This document shows positions 20,050 to 32,994 of a stretch of DNA of 64,000 nucleotides, one piece after another. The notes under the pieces were generated by a model, which saw nothing but the letters and a program-made list of their open reading frames with translations, was not told where the DNA came from and made no database searches. The DNA lies in the NCBI RefSeq assembly GCF_024347635.1, contig NZ_AP025510.1, positions 496,001-560,000 on the forward strand, in the 5' to 3' direction. The position numbers were made by a program, and so were the translations under genes. The first letter of the stretch is position 1, and the number at the start of each line of letters is the position of its first letter. This DNA is from Vibrio tasmaniensis. GTDB lineage: Bacteria; Pseudomonadota; Gammaproteobacteria; Enterobacterales; Vibrionaceae.

Positions 20050-22278
20050 ATGATGGTTGCGGTACGAAGCGCACATTTAAACCCAAGCGAACAGTTTGAG
20101 CTAGAAAGTTGGATTGCGTCACTTAATCAAGACGTAAAAACCTCGAATAAACTGACCAAAGTTTATCGTCACTGTGAAGAGCTATTAAAAGATCACGAGC
20201 AAGCGTCGCTCCTGCTTTGGCGTGGACGCGAGATGATCGAAATCTTGGTTACATTGTCGATGGACCGTGCCACTTTAATTGCTGCACAACTTTTCCCAGT
20301 CGTCTCAAGCGGCGTTTTTGAGCGTGAAGCGTTTGAAGAATGCTACGGCAAAGAAACCGTAAAGCTGATTGATGGCGTTGAAGAAATGGCGGCGTTAGGC
20401 CAGCTCAACGTGACCCTTGAAGGCAGTGCTGCCTCGGGTCAAGTCGATAACGTTCGTCGAATGCTACTGGCGATGGTCGATGATTTCCGCTGCGTTGTTA
20501 TCAAGCTAGCAGAACGAATTTGCAACCTTATAGAAGTGAAAAAAGCCCCTGATGCTGTGCGCCGTGCGGCAGCAAAAGAGTGTGCCAACATCTATGCGCC
20601 TCTAGCAAACCGTCTCGGTATTGGTCAGCTAAAGTGGGAAATTGAAGATTACGCTTTCCGCTATCAACAACCCGATACCTACAAGCAGATTGCCAAACAG
20701 TTGTCAGAGCGCCGTATCGTGCGCGAACAATACATCACTGACTTTGTTGATGATCTCACGTCCGAAATGAACCGCTCAAGCATCAATGCTGAAGTCAGCG
20801 GTCGTCCCAAACATATCTACAGTATCTGGCGTAAAATGCAGAAAAAAGGCTTAGAGTTTGATGAGCTTTTTGACGTGCGTGCCGTACGTATTATTGCAGA
20901 CCAACTGCAAGACTGTTATGCCGGTCTAGGTGTGGTTCACACCAAATATAAACACCTCCCAAGTGAATTTGATGACTATGTGGCGAACCCTAAGCCCAAT
21001 GGTTATCAATCGATTCATACCGTAGTTCTTGGCCCTGAAGGCAAGACCATCGAAATTCAGATCCGTACCAAGCAAATGCACGAAGACTCTGAGTTAGGTG
21101 TGGCTGCGCACTGGAAGTACAAAGAAGGTGCTTCTAGCGGTGTACGCAGTGGCTACGATGAGAAAATTACGTGGTTGCGTAAGCTTATCGATTGGCAAGA
21201 AGAGATGTCGGATTCTGGCGAAATGCTGGATGAAGTACGTAGCCAAGTCTTTGATGACCGTGTCTATGCCTTTACACCACGCGGTGATGTGGTCGATTTA
21301 CCAATGGGTGCAACGCCGTTGGATTTTGCTTACCACATCCACTCGATGGTTGGACACCGTTGTATCGGTGCCAAAGTCGCAGGTCGAATCGTTCCGTTTA
21401 CTCATAAGTTGGCGATGGGCGATCAAGTTGAGATCATTACTCAAAAAGAACCGAATCCATCACGTGATTGGTTGAATCCGACCACAGGCTTTGTTCATTC
21501 AAGTCGAGCTCGAGCAAAAATTAACGCTTGGTTCCGTGCTCAGAGTCGTGAGAAAAACCTAGAAGCTGGGCGAGACATCCTAGAAATCGAGCTAGGCAGA
21601 GTCGGTGCAACACTGAAAGATGCCGAGCAGTACGCGCTGAAACGATTCAACGTCAATACACCTGATGAATTGTATGCAGGTATTGGTAGCGGTGATTTGC
21701 GTATTAACCAAGTGGTTAATCACATCAATGCTCTGGTCAATAAGCCGACGGCTGAAGAAGAAGATAAGAAAGCACTCGAGAAGTTGCTTGAGTCTGACAA
21801 TAAGCCTGCGCATCAGAGTCGTCCGAAAAAGGATGCCGTCGTCGTTGAAGGTGTCGATAACCTAATGACCCACTTGGCTCGTTGTTGTCAGCCTATCCCT
21901 GGCGATGTGATCAAAGGTTACATTACTCAAGGGCGTGGTATCTCAGTACACCGCAGCGATTGTGAGCAGTTAAGTGAACTTAACCTACATGCCCCTGAAC
22001 GTATCATCGATACGGTGTGGGGAGATGGTTTTGTAGGCTCGTATATCTTAACACTGCGTGTAGAGGCGCTAGAACGTACCGGCTTGTTGAAAGACATCAC
22101 ATCCCTGTTCTTGAACGAAAAAGTCAGTGTGACGACAATGAAGAGCCGTATTGACTATAAACGTCAGCTGTCGGTGATGGATTTCGATTTGGAAGTGACC
22201 AATATTGAAATTCTGAGTCGAGTGACGAGCCGAGTAGAACAGATCAAAGATGTCATGTCGGTTAAACGCCTAGGCTAA
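20050..22278 (+). CDS. relA: (p)ppGpp synthetase RelA
   Basis: A 742-residue ribosome-associated stringent-response synthetase that makes pppGpp when uncharged tRNA occupies the A site. The pseudo-hydrolase domain has lost the HD pair (AAQLFPVVSSG). The synthetase domain contains GRPKHIYSIWRKMQKK and FDELFDVRAVRI. TGS (AFTPRGDVVDLPMGATPLDF), zinc-finger-like (RCCQPIPGD) and ACT domains follow. Two tandem ATG codons follow AGGAAGG; the start is 20050 or 20053. E. coli RelA starts MVAVRSAH, favouring the second. Confidence 0.98.
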   Translation: MMVAVRSAHLNPSEQFELESWIASLNQDVKTSNKLTKVYRHCEELLKDHEQASLLLWRGREMIEILVTLSMDRATLIAAQLFPVVSSGVFEREAFEECYGKETVKLIDGVEEMAALGQLNVTLEGSAASGQVDNVRRMLLAMVDDFRCVVIKLAERICNLIEVKKAPDAVRRAAAKECANIYAPLANRLGIGQLKWEIEDYAFRYQQPDTYKQIAKQLSERRIVREQYITDFVDDLTSEMNRSSINAEVSGRPKHIYSIWRKMQKKGLEFDELFDVRAVRIIADQLQDCYAGLGVVHTKYKHLPSEFDDYVANPKPNGYQSIHTVVLGPEGKTIEIQIRTKQMHEDSELGVAAHWKYKEGASSGVRSGYDEKITWLRKLIDWQEEMSDSGEMLDEVRSQVFDDRVYAFTPRGDVVDLPMGATPLDFAYHIHSMVGHRCIGAKVAGRIVPFTHKLAMGDQVEIITQKEPNPSRDWLNPTTGFVHSSRARAKINAWFRAQSREKNLEAGRDILEIELGRVGATLKDAEQYALKRFNVNTPDELYAGIGSGDLRINQVVNHINALVNKPTAEEEDKKALEKLLESDNKPAHQSRPKKDAVVVEGVDNLMTHLARCCQPIPGDVIKGYITQGRGISVHRSDCEQLSELNLHAPERIIDTVWGDGFVGSYILTLRVEALERTGLLKDITSLFLNEKVSVTTMKSRIDYKRQLSVMDFDLEVTNIEILSRVTSRVEQIKDVMSVKRLG

Positions 22279-22404
22279 CTTTCACGTTGCATTAGTCACT
22301 TTTACTGCGTTAACTGCGCTTTCTTGTTCCATCACATAGGCGAGCTATGTGATGGAATCGCGAAAGCTTGTTGCCTTGTTAAAGTAACAACTGCTTAGTG
22401 AAAG
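22279..22404. repeat. Palindromic intergenic element after relA
   Basis: The core is a perfect 13-bp stem (22327-22339 with 22345-22357, loop GCGAG). Outside it GCTTTC pairs with GAAAGC, and the outer ends CTTTCAC and GTGAAAG match. The 126-bp unit looks like a mobile non-coding repeat rather than a simple terminator. Confidence 0.6.
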
Positions 22405-22436
22405 ATGCGTAATTTAGAGAATTAGACAGTATCAAC

Positions 22437-22468
22437 AAAGGTGAGTGGTTTTGGCTACTCACCTTTTT
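22437..22468 (+). terminator. Terminator between relA and mazG
   Basis: AAAGGTGAGT pairs with ACTCACCTTT around a 10-nt loop and is followed by further T residues. Confidence 0.85.
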
Positions 22469-22525
22469 TAGTTTTAGAAGACGTTATAAATTTAAAAATC
22501 AAAGACAGTGAATAGGAATAAAACG

Positions 22526-23341
22526 ATGAATCACCCGATTGAACAACTTGAACAGATCATGACTAAGCTGCGCGATCCTGAAGGTGGCTGTCCTTGGGAT
22601 TTGAAACAAAATTTTGAAACCATTGTGCCGCATACGATCGAAGAGACCTACGAGGTGGTGGACGCGATTCACAACAAAGATTGGCCAAACCTGCAAGAAG
22701 AGTTGGGTGACCTGTTGTTTCAAGTGATCTTCTATAGCCAATTGGCGAAAGAGCAGGGCTTGTTTGAGTTCTTTGATGTGGTCGACGGTATTAATGAGAA
22801 GTTGACGCGCCGTCATCCTCATGTGTTTTCTGATACCGAGTTTGCCAGTGATGACGAAATTAATGCCAACTGGGAAGCTGAAAAAGCCAAAGAGAAAGCA
22901 CAGGCAGGCAAAACTCAAGAAAGTATTCTAGACTCAATACCAAACTCTCTACCTGCACTTTCGCGTGCTACAAAAATTCAAAAGCAAGTCGCGAAATTTG
23001 GCTTTGATTGGGACTCTATTGGCCCAGTCGCCGATAAGGTTTTAGAGGAAGTTGATGAGGTGCTAGAAGAAGCGCTTCAAGTAACGCCAAACGAAGATTT
23101 AGTTGAAGAAGAACTGGGTGATTTGTTGTTTGCTACCGTCAATTTAGTGCGACATTTGGGTAAAAATCCAGAAACGGCTCTCAATAAAGCCAATCTGAAA
23201 TTTTCACGCCGCTTTAAAGGTGTGGAACAAAAAGTTCGTCAGCAAGATAAAATTTTGACCGACTTTTCTCTACAACAGCTTGATTCCATATGGGATGAAG
23301 TCAAAGTGGCGGAGAAAAGATCATCAAAGCTTTTATCATGA
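22526..23341 (+). CDS. mazG: Nucleoside triphosphate pyrophosphohydrolase MazG
   Basis: A 271-residue protein that hydrolyses NTPs and dNTPs to monophosphates and lowers (p)ppGpp-related stress in E. coli. Two MazG repeats are visible: [10 protein letters not shown] with [10 protein letters not shown] in the first, [10 protein letters not shown] with [12 protein letters not shown] in the second; these acidic helices bind Mg. ATG 22526 has AGGA 8 nt upstream; the in-frame GTG at 22508 is less likely. Confidence 0.95.
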   Translation: MNHPIEQLEQIMTKLRDPEGGCPWDLKQNFETIVPHTIEETYEVVDAIHNKDWPNLQEELGDLLFQVIFYSQLAKEQGLFEFFDVVDGINEKLTRRHPHVFSDTEFASDDEINANWEAEKAKEKAQAGKTQESILDSIPNSLPALSRATKIQKQVAKFGFDWDSIGPVADKVLEEVDEVLEEALQVTPNEDLVEEELGDLLFATVNLVRHLGKNPETALNKANLKFSRRFKGVEQKVRQQDKILTDFSLQQLDSIWDEVKVAEKRSSKLLS

Positions 23342-23373
23342 ATTGATTTGAAGCAAAAAATAAAAAATAGCAG

Positions 23374-25114
<1,741 letters not shown>

Positions 25115-25124
25115 AAAGGAATAC

Positions 25125-26494
<1,370 letters not shown>

Positions 26495-26524
26495 TTCCTA
26501 GCGAATTATTAATCTAAGCTTTTT

Positions 26525-26554
26525 AAATGCCTCGCTTATGCGGGGCATTTTTTT
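26525..26554 (+). terminator. Terminator after eno
   Basis: An 11-bp stem (26525-26535 with 26540-26550, one G-T pair) and a T7 tail. Confidence 0.92.
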
Positions 26555-26572
26555 GTCTGTAGAAAATGACGG

Positions 26573-26599
26573 GAAGAAGCTCTAGGTTCTAAAGCTCCT
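26573..26599 (+). repeat. 27-bp duplicate of the eno 3' coding end
   Basis: These 27 bases repeat positions 26435-26461 inside eno exactly (starting GAAGAAGCTCTAGG, ending AAAGCTCCT). The copy lies 79 bp beyond the eno stop and past its terminator. It is not translated. Confidence 0.9.
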
Positions 26600-26622
26600 C
26601 CTCGTTACATCTAAAGTTCGTC

Positions 26623-26656
26623 ATTCCCTAGACTGACGAAGGAAGGAGTAGGGAAT
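26623..26656. repeat. REP-like hairpin in the eno-ftsB spacer
   Basis: ATTCCCTA (26623-26630) pairs with TAGGGAAT (26649-26656) around an 18-nt loop; a further GATTCCCTA occurs at about 26702. The wording resembles a common vibrio intergenic repeat, from memory. The rest of 26657-26796 shows only an AT-rich possible -10 near 26747. Confidence 0.55.
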
Positions 26657-26796
26657 CTCATTGTTACCATATCTATCCCGACAATAATTCTCCGACTTAT
26701 TGATTCCCTAACACCACATATCTCGCACCAATAAGCTCATTATGGTATATATGTGCCTTATTCTAGTTCCTTCTTTTTCAACCGGCGAAAGGTGTT

Positions 26797-27078
26797 ATGC
26801 GAATTTTTGCTTTAGTACTGCTCATAGTGTTTGGCTGGCTACAACACACACTGTGGCTCGGTAAAAATGGTCTTTCTGATTACTACGGTGTGAACAACGA
26901 AATCCAAGTTCAACAGCAAGTAAACGAAAAGCTCCATCTTCGTAACGCAGAGATGTTTGCGGAAATCGATGATCTACGCCAAGGCTTAGACGCGATAGAA
27001 GAGCGCGCACGTCATGAGCTTGGAATGGTAAAAGAAGGCGAAACGTTTTTCCGCATCATTGGTGAGGAATCCCATTAA
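26797..27078 (+). CDS. ftsB: Cell division protein FtsB
   Basis: A 93-residue bitopic membrane protein of the FtsQLB divisome subcomplex that relays the signal for septal peptidoglycan synthesis. One N-terminal membrane helix (about residues 3-20, [19 protein letters not shown]), a periplasmic coiled coil (about 28-65), and a C-terminal [18 protein letters not shown] segment that contacts FtsQ. It overlaps ispD by one base, the usual ftsB-ispD-ispF order. Confidence 0.96.
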   Translation: MRIFALVLLIVFGWLQHTLWLGKNGLSDYYGVNNEIQVQQQVNEKLHLRNAEMFAEIDDLRQGLDAIEERARHELGMVKEGETFFRIIGEESH

Positions 27079-27779
27079 TGTCGACTCAACTTCAAAGTGT
27101 GATTGCCGTTGTACCTGCAGCGGGCGTCGGTAGCCGAATGAAAGCAGACCGCCCTAAGCAATATCTTAAGATTAACGGCAAAACGATTTTAGAGCACACC
27201 ATTGAGAAATTACTGTCTCATCCACAAGTCTCTAAAATTGTCGTTGCGATCAGCGATGATGACCCCTATTACCCGGAGTTAGCACTCAACCAGAATCCAA
27301 AAGTGGTCAGAGTGTCTGGCGGAAGCGAACGAGCGGACTCGGTACTCTCTGCGCTAAACTGTATCGCTGAGCAGCAGCTTAGCGATTGGGTAATGGTTCA
27401 CGATGCGGCAAGGCCTTGTGTTCAACTCAGTGATATCGACAAGCTAATTTCCGGCGCGATGAGCCATGATGTAGGGGCTATTTTAGCGGCGCCAGTTCGT
27501 GACACTATGAAGCGAGGTGCGCAAGGGCAGATCGAACATACCGTTGAGCGAGCCGATCTATGGCATGCACTTACGCCGCAAATGTTCAGAGCAAAGCCTC
27601 TGTGGAATGCATTAAGCGAGGCGTTGCAACAAGGCGTTTCGATTACCGATGAAGCCTCAGCCTTTGAATGGAAAGGTTTATCGCCCGCTTTAGTGGCAGG
27701 GCGTTCAGATAATTTTAAGATTACTCAGCCTGAAGATTTAGCACTTGCTGAGTTCTATTTAAGTCAGAATAAGGAATAA
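27078..27779 (+). CDS. ispD: 2-C-methyl-D-erythritol 4-phosphate cytidylyltransferase
   Basis: A 233-residue enzyme that transfers CMP from CTP to methylerythritol phosphate in the MEP isoprenoid pathway. The nucleotide-binding N-terminus [19 protein letters not shown] and the substrate motif VHDAARPCV are intact. It is directly coupled to ispF (TAATG-type overlap), the enzyme two steps later. Confidence 0.97.
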   Translation: MSTQLQSVIAVVPAAGVGSRMKADRPKQYLKINGKTILEHTIEKLLSHPQVSKIVVAISDDDPYYPELALNQNPKVVRVSGGSERADSVLSALNCIAEQQLSDWVMVHDAARPCVQLSDIDKLISGAMSHDVGAILAAPVRDTMKRGAQGQIEHTVERADLWHALTPQMFRAKPLWNALSEALQQGVSITDEASAFEWKGLSPALVAGRSDNFKITQPEDLALAEFYLSQNKE

Positions 27780-28261
27780 TGATGATTCGTATTGGCCATG
27801 GCTTTGATGTACATAAGTTTGGTGGTGAAGGTCCGGTAATTATAGGTGGCGTTAGAGTCCCTTATGAGCAGGGTCTTATCGCACACTCAGATGGTGATGT
27901 TGCCCTTCATGCGTTGTGTGACGCTTTATTAGGTGCGATTGCTGCCGGTGATATTGGTCGTCATTTCCCCGATACCGATGATGAGTGGAAAGGCGCGGAT
28001 AGCCGTGAACTGCTAAAAGATGTTTATCGTCGAGTAAAAGAACAAGGCTACGTGATTGGTAATGCGGATATTACTATCATGGCGCAAGCTCCAAAGATGG
28101 CGCCTCATATAGACTCTATGTGCCACGCTATCGCACAAGATTTAGAAACCAGCATTAGCAATGTGAATGTAAAAGCGACGACAACTGAGCGTTTAGGTTT
28201 TACAGGTCGCAAAGAGGGCATCGCATGTGAAGCGGTGGTCCTAATTACTAAAAGTGCGTAA
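27779..28261 (+). CDS. ispF: 2-C-methyl-D-erythritol 2,4-cyclodiphosphate synthase
   Basis: A 160-residue trimeric enzyme that cyclises CDP-methylerythritol phosphate. The Zn ligands sit in GHGFDVHKF, with the third histidine in [27 protein letters not shown] binds the cytidine part. Two tandem ATG codons give a one-residue uncertainty. Confidence 0.97.
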   Translation: MMIRIGHGFDVHKFGGEGPVIIGGVRVPYEQGLIAHSDGDVALHALCDALLGAIAAGDIGRHFPDTDDEWKGADSRELLKDVYRRVKEQGYVIGNADITIMAQAPKMAPHIDSMCHAIAQDLETSISNVNVKATTTERLGFTGRKEGIACEAVVLITKSA

Positions 28262-28283
28262 GCACCAACACGAAAAGAACAGC

Positions 28284-29330
28284 ATGTCAGATATTTTATC
28301 TTCATTGGCTTATCTAAACGGTAAACCAACTGCGAAAGCAAAACTAAAAGCAAAAGCCGAACACTTTGTCGTTAATGAAGACCTAGGTTTTGAGTTCACT
28401 GGTGAAGGCGAACACCTTATGGTGCGTATTCGCAAAACGGGTGAGAACACGAGCTTTGTAGCAAACGAGCTGGCTAAAGCGTGTGGTGTTAAGTCGAAAG
28501 ACGTGAGCTGGGCTGGCTTGAAAGACCGTCATGCTGTGACAGAACAGTGGTTGAGCGTGCATCTACCAAAAGGTGAACCTGATTTTTCTGCTTTTCTTGC
28601 ACAATACCCAAGCATTGAGATTTTGGCGACAGCACGCCACAATAAAAAGTTACGTCCAGGCGATTTAGTTGGCAACCAATTCGAGCTAACTTTGTCTGAA
28701 GTAACGGACTGTGAGGATGTGGTAAAGCGTTTGGAAAAAGTCGCTCAAGTAGGCGTGCCAAATTACTTCGGTGCTCAGCGCTTTGGTAATGAAGGTAACA
28801 ACTTATCTGAAGCTCGTCGTTGGGGTCGTGAAAACGTTCGTACGCGTAATCAGAATAAGCGCAGCTTATATCTTTCTGCGGCTCGCTCTTGGATCTACAA
28901 CTTAATCCTTTCTGACCGTATTGAGCAAGATGCGTTTGCGTCGGCATTGGTTGGCGATATCGTCGTTAAAGACGGCGCGCAATTAGCGGTGACGGCAGAC
29001 AATATCGAAACCGTAAATCAAGACATCGCGAACGGTTCTGCGTTTATTACCGTTGCTTTAGCTGGAGATAATGCGTTACCGACGACTGATGCGTCTCAAG
29101 CTCTAGAGCAGAAACACCTTGATGCTGAACCGGATCTAATGGCGCTTATTTGTGGTAACCGTATGCGCCATGATCGCCGTGAAGCGTCGCTGAAGCCGAT
29201 GGGCTTAGCGTGGGAAGTAAACGAAGACAATGTCACTCTTAAATTCTCTCTGGATGCAGGCTGTTTCGCAACCGCTATCGTTCGTGAGCTAGTTGAAGAA
29301 GTACACGTAGAAAGAACCTACGAGCAATAA
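28284..29330 (+). CDS. truD: tRNA pseudouridine(13) synthase
   Basis: A 348-residue enzyme that isomerises U13 of tRNA(Glu). The catalytic aspartate lies in AGLKDRHAVTEQW, and VPNYFGAQRFG is the signature of the TruD family. I choose ATG 28284 (MSDILSSLAYLNGKP), matching the family start; a GTG ten codons earlier overlaps ispF. The ispF-truD-surE-pcm-nlpD-rpoS run matches E. coli. Confidence 0.96.
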   Translation: MSDILSSLAYLNGKPTAKAKLKAKAEHFVVNEDLGFEFTGEGEHLMVRIRKTGENTSFVANELAKACGVKSKDVSWAGLKDRHAVTEQWLSVHLPKGEPDFSAFLAQYPSIEILATARHNKKLRPGDLVGNQFELTLSEVTDCEDVVKRLEKVAQVGVPNYFGAQRFGNEGNNLSEARRWGRENVRTRNQNKRSLYLSAARSWIYNLILSDRIEQDAFASALVGDIVVKDGAQLAVTADNIETVNQDIANGSAFITVALAGDNALPTTDASQALEQKHLDAEPDLMALICGNRMRHDRREASLKPMGLAWEVNEDNVTLKFSLDAGCFATAIVRELVEEVHVERTYEQ

Positions 29331-29347
29331 TGATTTTGCTGGGGTCT

Positions 29348-29430
29348 AAGTCACTTTATATTGATATTTAAGTGACTTTATATCGGTGTTTAAGTGACTT
29401 TATATCGGTATCTAAGTGACTTGGCATTGG
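29348..29430 (+). repeat. Three-and-a-half copy 22-bp tandem repeat before surE
   Basis: Units at 29348-29369, 29370-29391 and 29392-29413 share AAGTGACTTTATATCGGT with few changes. A partial fourth copy AAGTGACTT starts at 29414. The array ends about 20 bp before the surE start codon. Confidence 0.9.
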
Positions 29431-29450
29431 AACAAAAGAAAGGATACAAG

Positions 29451-30194
29451 ATGAAGATTTTACTCAGCAACGATGATGGTGTGCACGCTCAAGGTATTCA
29501 TGAGCTGGCCAATGAATTACGTGATCTTGCTGAAGTTATCATTGTGGCACCTGACCGTAATCGCTCTGGTGCTTCAAATTCATTAACTTTGGAACAGCCT
29601 TTACGTGTTCAAGAGATTGCTAGAAATACCTATTCGGTTCAAGGAACACCGACCGACTGTGTACATTTCGCATTGAACGAACTCCTAAAGAGTGACATGC
29701 CTGATCTGGTTTTAACGGGTATTAATCACGGAGCTAACCTTGGTGATGACGTGCTTTATTCAGGTACAGTCGCAGCAGCAATGGAAGGCCACTTTCTAGG
29801 TGTTCAATCGGTGGCATTTTCTCTGGTTGGAAAACAACATTTTAAGACAGCAGCAGCGGTTGCTCGCCGTATTGTCGAACAACATTTAGCAAACCCAATC
29901 CCGACCAATCGCCTGTTAAACGTGAACGTCCCTGACTTAGCATTAGAGCAACTATCGGGTACTCAGGTGACACGTCTAGGTGCTCGTCACCATGCTGAAG
30001 ATATGATCAAGCAGAAAGACCCACGTGGTCATGATATCTATTGGCTTGGCCCTCCTGGTAAGGAGCAAGATGCTGGTGAGGGTACCGATTTTTATGCCAT
30101 TGAACATGGTTTTGTGTCGGTAACACCACTACAAGTTGATCTGACGGCACATGAGTCGTTGGGTGCGATGACTACATGGTTAGGGGATAAATAA
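29451..30194 (+). CDS. surE: 5'/3'-nucleotidase SurE
   Basis: A 247-residue metal-dependent survival phosphatase for nucleoside monophosphates and short polyphosphate. Metal ligands are the two Asp in [10 protein letters not shown], Ser and Asn in [13 protein letters not shown], and the Asn in [14 protein letters not shown] 29451 follows AAAGGA; the in-frame upstream codons run into the tandem repeat and are not coding. It abuts pcm with no gap. Confidence 0.97.
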   Translation: MKILLSNDDGVHAQGIHELANELRDLAEVIIVAPDRNRSGASNSLTLEQPLRVQEIARNTYSVQGTPTDCVHFALNELLKSDMPDLVLTGINHGANLGDDVLYSGTVAAAMEGHFLGVQSVAFSLVGKQHFKTAAAVARRIVEQHLANPIPTNRLLNVNVPDLALEQLSGTQVTRLGARHHAEDMIKQKDPRGHDIYWLGPPGKEQDAGEGTDFYAIEHGFVSVTPLQVDLTAHESLGAMTTWLGDK

Positions 30195-30821
30195 GTGAGT
30201 AATCCACAAGCTGAGCGCTTAGTTACTTTTCTGATAGAAAATGGTATTCAGGATCAAAAGGTTCTTGATGCTATTTACTTACTACCGAGAGAGAGCTTTT
30301 TATCACAGGCTATGCATCACCAGGCCTATGATAATAATGCGCTGCCTATCGGGCAGGGGCAGACAATTTCTCAGCCTTACATTGTTGCTAAAATGACTGA
30401 GCTGCTTGAGTTACAACAAGACAGCCGCGTTTTGGAGATCGGAACGGGTTCTGGTTATCAAACGGCTGTTTTGGCTCAGTTGGTTGATCACGTGTATTCG
30501 GTTGAAAGAATAAAGTCGCTACAATGGGATGCTAAGCGTAGGTTGAAGCAACTCGATTTCTACAACATCTCAACCAAGCACGGTGATGGTTGGCAAGGTT
30601 GGTCTTCTAAGGCGCCTTTTGATGCGATTATTGTCACCGCTGCTGCAGAGTCGATCCCTCAAGCACTTTTGCAGCAGTTGAAAGATGGAGGCCGCTTATT
30701 AATTCCGGTCGGAGATGATGAACAACAACTGTTGAAGATTGTTCGCCACGGCGATGAGTTCTTATCGAATGTTATCGAGATGGTGCGATTTGTACCTCTT
30801 GTACCTGGTGAGTTAGCTTAA
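30195..30821 (+). CDS. pcm: Protein-L-isoaspartate O-methyltransferase
   Basis: A 208-residue SAM-dependent enzyme that starts repair of isoaspartyl residues in aged proteins. Motif I is [15 protein letters not shown]; the pre-motif substrate region is [15 protein letters not shown]. It starts with GTG directly after the surE stop, with AGGGG 10 nt upstream. Length equals E. coli Pcm (208). Confidence 0.97.
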   Translation: MSNPQAERLVTFLIENGIQDQKVLDAIYLLPRESFLSQAMHHQAYDNNALPIGQGQTISQPYIVAKMTELLELQQDSRVLEIGTGSGYQTAVLAQLVDHVYSVERIKSLQWDAKRRLKQLDFYNISTKHGDGWQGWSSKAPFDAIIVTAAAESIPQALLQQLKDGGRLLIPVGDDEQQLLKIVRHGDEFLSNVIEMVRFVPLVPGELA

Positions 30822-30856
30822 TAAAAATATTAATGGTGTAGGTGGATAGAAAGTCG

Positions 30857-31771
30857 ATGCGTTCGAAGGTTTTTAAAGGAAGTTCTCTACTGCTTAGCTG
30901 TGCACTTGTTGGGTGTGCTGCGAATTCGCCTGCGCCAGTTTCAAGCTTAAACAAGAATTACTCGTCGATTGATCGTGGTAGTTATCGCGGTAGTTACTAT
31001 GAAGTGAAAAAAGGCGATACCCTTTATTTTATTGCTTACGTAACAAATAAAGATGTTAAAGAACTGATTCGCTATAACAATCTGTCAGCACCTTATACCA
31101 TCCATCCAGGGCAGAGCCTTAAGTTATGGCGTCCTAGCTACAACGCACCAGCGTATGGTAAATCAACGGTAGCGGTTGCAGCCGTTGCTGCGCCAGTTGC
31201 CGCATCCACAACTTTGTTGGCCTCAAGTAAACCTAAAACAACACCTCAAAAGAGTAAAAACTCTAAACCTGCGCCAGCTCAAACAACCACCAAAGTGGCG
31301 AAAAAAGATCCACAAAAGAAGGTTGTACAATCCAAATCAAAGGAGTATGTTGGTTCTAAAGGTAAACAGAATGTTACACCGCCAACAAAACCAACGAGTA
31401 ATAAAGTATCCAAATGGTTATGGCCAACGAAAGGGAGAGTAATTAAGAATTTCTCTGTAGGAGAACAAGGAAATAAAGGCATAGACATAGCAGGACAGCG
31501 AGGTCAGCCAATAGTATCTACTGCAGGGGGAACGGTTGTTTATTCGGGTAATGCATTACGAGGCTACGGCAATCTAGTGATTGTGAAGCATAATGATAAT
31601 TACTTAAGTGCATACGCGCATAACGACCGACTATTAGTATCTGAAGGGCAAAGTGTGAAACCAGGGCAGAAGATTGCAACAATGGGAAGCTCTGGAGCCA
31701 GCAGTGTTAGGCTGCACTTTGAGATTCGTTACCAAGGTAAATCAGTTAATCCAAAACGGTATTTACCTTAA
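30857..31771 (+). CDS. nlpD: Divisome lipoprotein NlpD (amidase activator)
   Basis: A 304-residue outer-membrane lipoprotein that activates AmiC during daughter-cell separation. Signal peptide with lipobox LVGC, a LysM domain (about 50-95, VKKGDTLYFIAYVTNKDV), a Lys/Thr/Pro-rich linker, and a C-terminal LytM/M23 domain. The M23 domain lacks the metal ligands of active peptidases (GNKGIDIAG instead of HxGxD), as in other NlpD. ATG 30857 is preferred to GTG 30842. In E. coli an rpoS promoter lies inside nlpD; the same may hold here. Confidence 0.95.
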   Translation: MRSKVFKGSSLLLSCALVGCAANSPAPVSSLNKNYSSIDRGSYRGSYYEVKKGDTLYFIAYVTNKDVKELIRYNNLSAPYTIHPGQSLKLWRPSYNAPAYGKSTVAVAAVAAPVAASTTLLASSKPKTTPQKSKNSKPAPAQTTTKVAKKDPQKKVVQSKSKEYVGSKGKQNVTPPTKPTSNKVSKWLWPTKGRVIKNFSVGEQGNKGIDIAGQRGQPIVSTAGGTVVYSGNALRGYGNLVIVKHNDNYLSAYAHNDRLLVSEGQSVKPGQKIATMGSSGASSVRLHFEIRYQGKSVNPKRYLP

Positions 31772-31843
31772 ATACAATATGCAAAAATCACGTATTGTAT
31801 GGAGTGACATAGTCATTTAGCGACATATGAAGTTGTAATGTCA
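31772..31843 (+). promoter_or_regulatory. Hairpins in the rpoS leader
   Basis: ATACAATA pairs with TATTGTAT (31772-31800), and TGACAT pairs with ATGTCA (31805-31843). They precede the GGGGGAGG SD. They could hold sites for small-RNA control of rpoS translation, as known in enterobacteria; that role is inferred. Confidence 0.35.
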
Positions 31844-31869
31844 TGCTAATTTCGCCAGGGGGAGGCGTT

Positions 31870-32850
31870 ATGAGTATAAGCAATGCAGTAACCAAAGAAG
31901 AGTTCGATCTTAACCAAGCAACCACGGAACCGGAAGCTCTTGGAAAAGCAAAACGAACAGTCACTAAGAAAACCGAAGCGAAAGAAGAGACTGAAGTTAC
32001 GTCTAAAAGCTTAGATGCGACTCAACTCTACTTAGGCGAAATTGGTTTCTCACCACTATTAACCGCTGAAGAAGAAGTGCTTTATGCACGTCGAGCTCTA
32101 CGCGGTGATGAAGCAGCACGCAAACGCATGATCGAAAGTAACCTGCGTTTGGTGGTAAAAATTTCTCGTCGTTATAGCAACCGTGGTCTTGCACTTCTCG
32201 ATCTGATCGAAGAAGGCAACCTAGGCTTGATCCGCGCCGTAGAGAAGTTTGATCCAGAGCGTGGCTTCCGCTTCTCAACTTACGCGACATGGTGGATTCG
32301 TCAAACCATTGAACGTGCGCTAATGAATCAGACTCGCACTATCCGTTTGCCAATTCATGTTGTGAAAGAGCTGAATATCTACCTGCGTACGGCACGAGAG
32401 CTATCTCAAAAACTTGACCACGAACCAACGGCTGAAGAGATCGCTTCTAAGCTAGATAAACCAGTTGGTGATGTGAGTAAGATGCTTCGTCTAAACGAAA
32501 GAGTGAGCTCCGTTGATACGCCTATTGGTGGTGATGGTGAGAAAGCACTGTTAGATATTATTCCAGACATCAACAATTCAGATCCTGAGGTTTCAACTCA
32601 AGATAGCGATATCAAGAACTCGTTGATTTTCTGGCTTGATGAGCTGAATCCTAAGCAGAAAGAGGTGCTTGCGCGTCGCTTTGGATTACTTGGCTATGAA
32701 CCATCAACACTAGAAGAAGTAGGCCGTGAAATTAGTCTGACTCGTGAACGTGTTCGTCAAATCCAAGTTGAAGGTCTTCGCCGTCTACGTGAGATTCTTA
32801 TCAAGCAAGGCTTGAATATGGAAAATCTGTTCAACGTAGAAAACGACTAA
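31870..32850 (+). CDS. rpoS: Stationary-phase sigma factor RpoS
   Basis: A 326-residue sigma-70 family factor for general stress and stationary phase. It has region 1.2 ([11 protein letters not shown]), region 2.1-2.4 ([32 protein letters not shown]), region 3 and region 4.2 ([20 protein letters not shown]). The start is ATG 31870, 8 nt after GGGGGAGG; the nine codons upstream in frame are leader. The N-terminal 50 residues are Lys/Thr/Glu-rich and longer than usual sequence needs. Confidence 0.97.
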   Translation: MSISNAVTKEEFDLNQATTEPEALGKAKRTVTKKTEAKEETEVTSKSLDATQLYLGEIGFSPLLTAEEEVLYARRALRGDEAARKRMIESNLRLVVKISRRYSNRGLALLDLIEEGNLGLIRAVEKFDPERGFRFSTYATWWIRQTIERALMNQTRTIRLPIHVVKELNIYLRTARELSQKLDHEPTAEEIASKLDKPVGDVSKMLRLNERVSSVDTPIGGDGEKALLDIIPDINNSDPEVSTQDSDIKNSLIFWLDELNPKQKEVLARRFGLLGYEPSTLEEVGREISLTRERVRQIQVEGLRRLREILIKQGLNMENLFNVEND

Positions 32851-32886
32851 ATGAACAGATGATGCTTCTATAAATTGAAGACAAAT

Positions 32887-32917
32887 AAAAACGCTGACTT
32901 TAAGTCAGCGTTTTTTT
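32887..32917. terminator. Terminator between rpoS and mutS
   Basis: The palindrome ACGCTGACTTTAAGTCAGCG with A5 before and T7 after; it can serve both convergent genes. Confidence 0.93.
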
Positions 32918-32994
32918 GTTTGTGGCTTTTGGATTTTATGCCGCCTAATCAACACGACATTACCAAACGGCAGGGAGAGGCTACTCGAAAGAGA

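Noticed and set aside
22499..22918. 139-codon minus-strand ORF over mazG
   Set aside because: Antisense shadow of a clearly coding MazG sequence.
29348..29430. Tandem repeat considered as a CRISPR array
   Set aside because: Units are adjacent with no spacers and no cas genes nearby.
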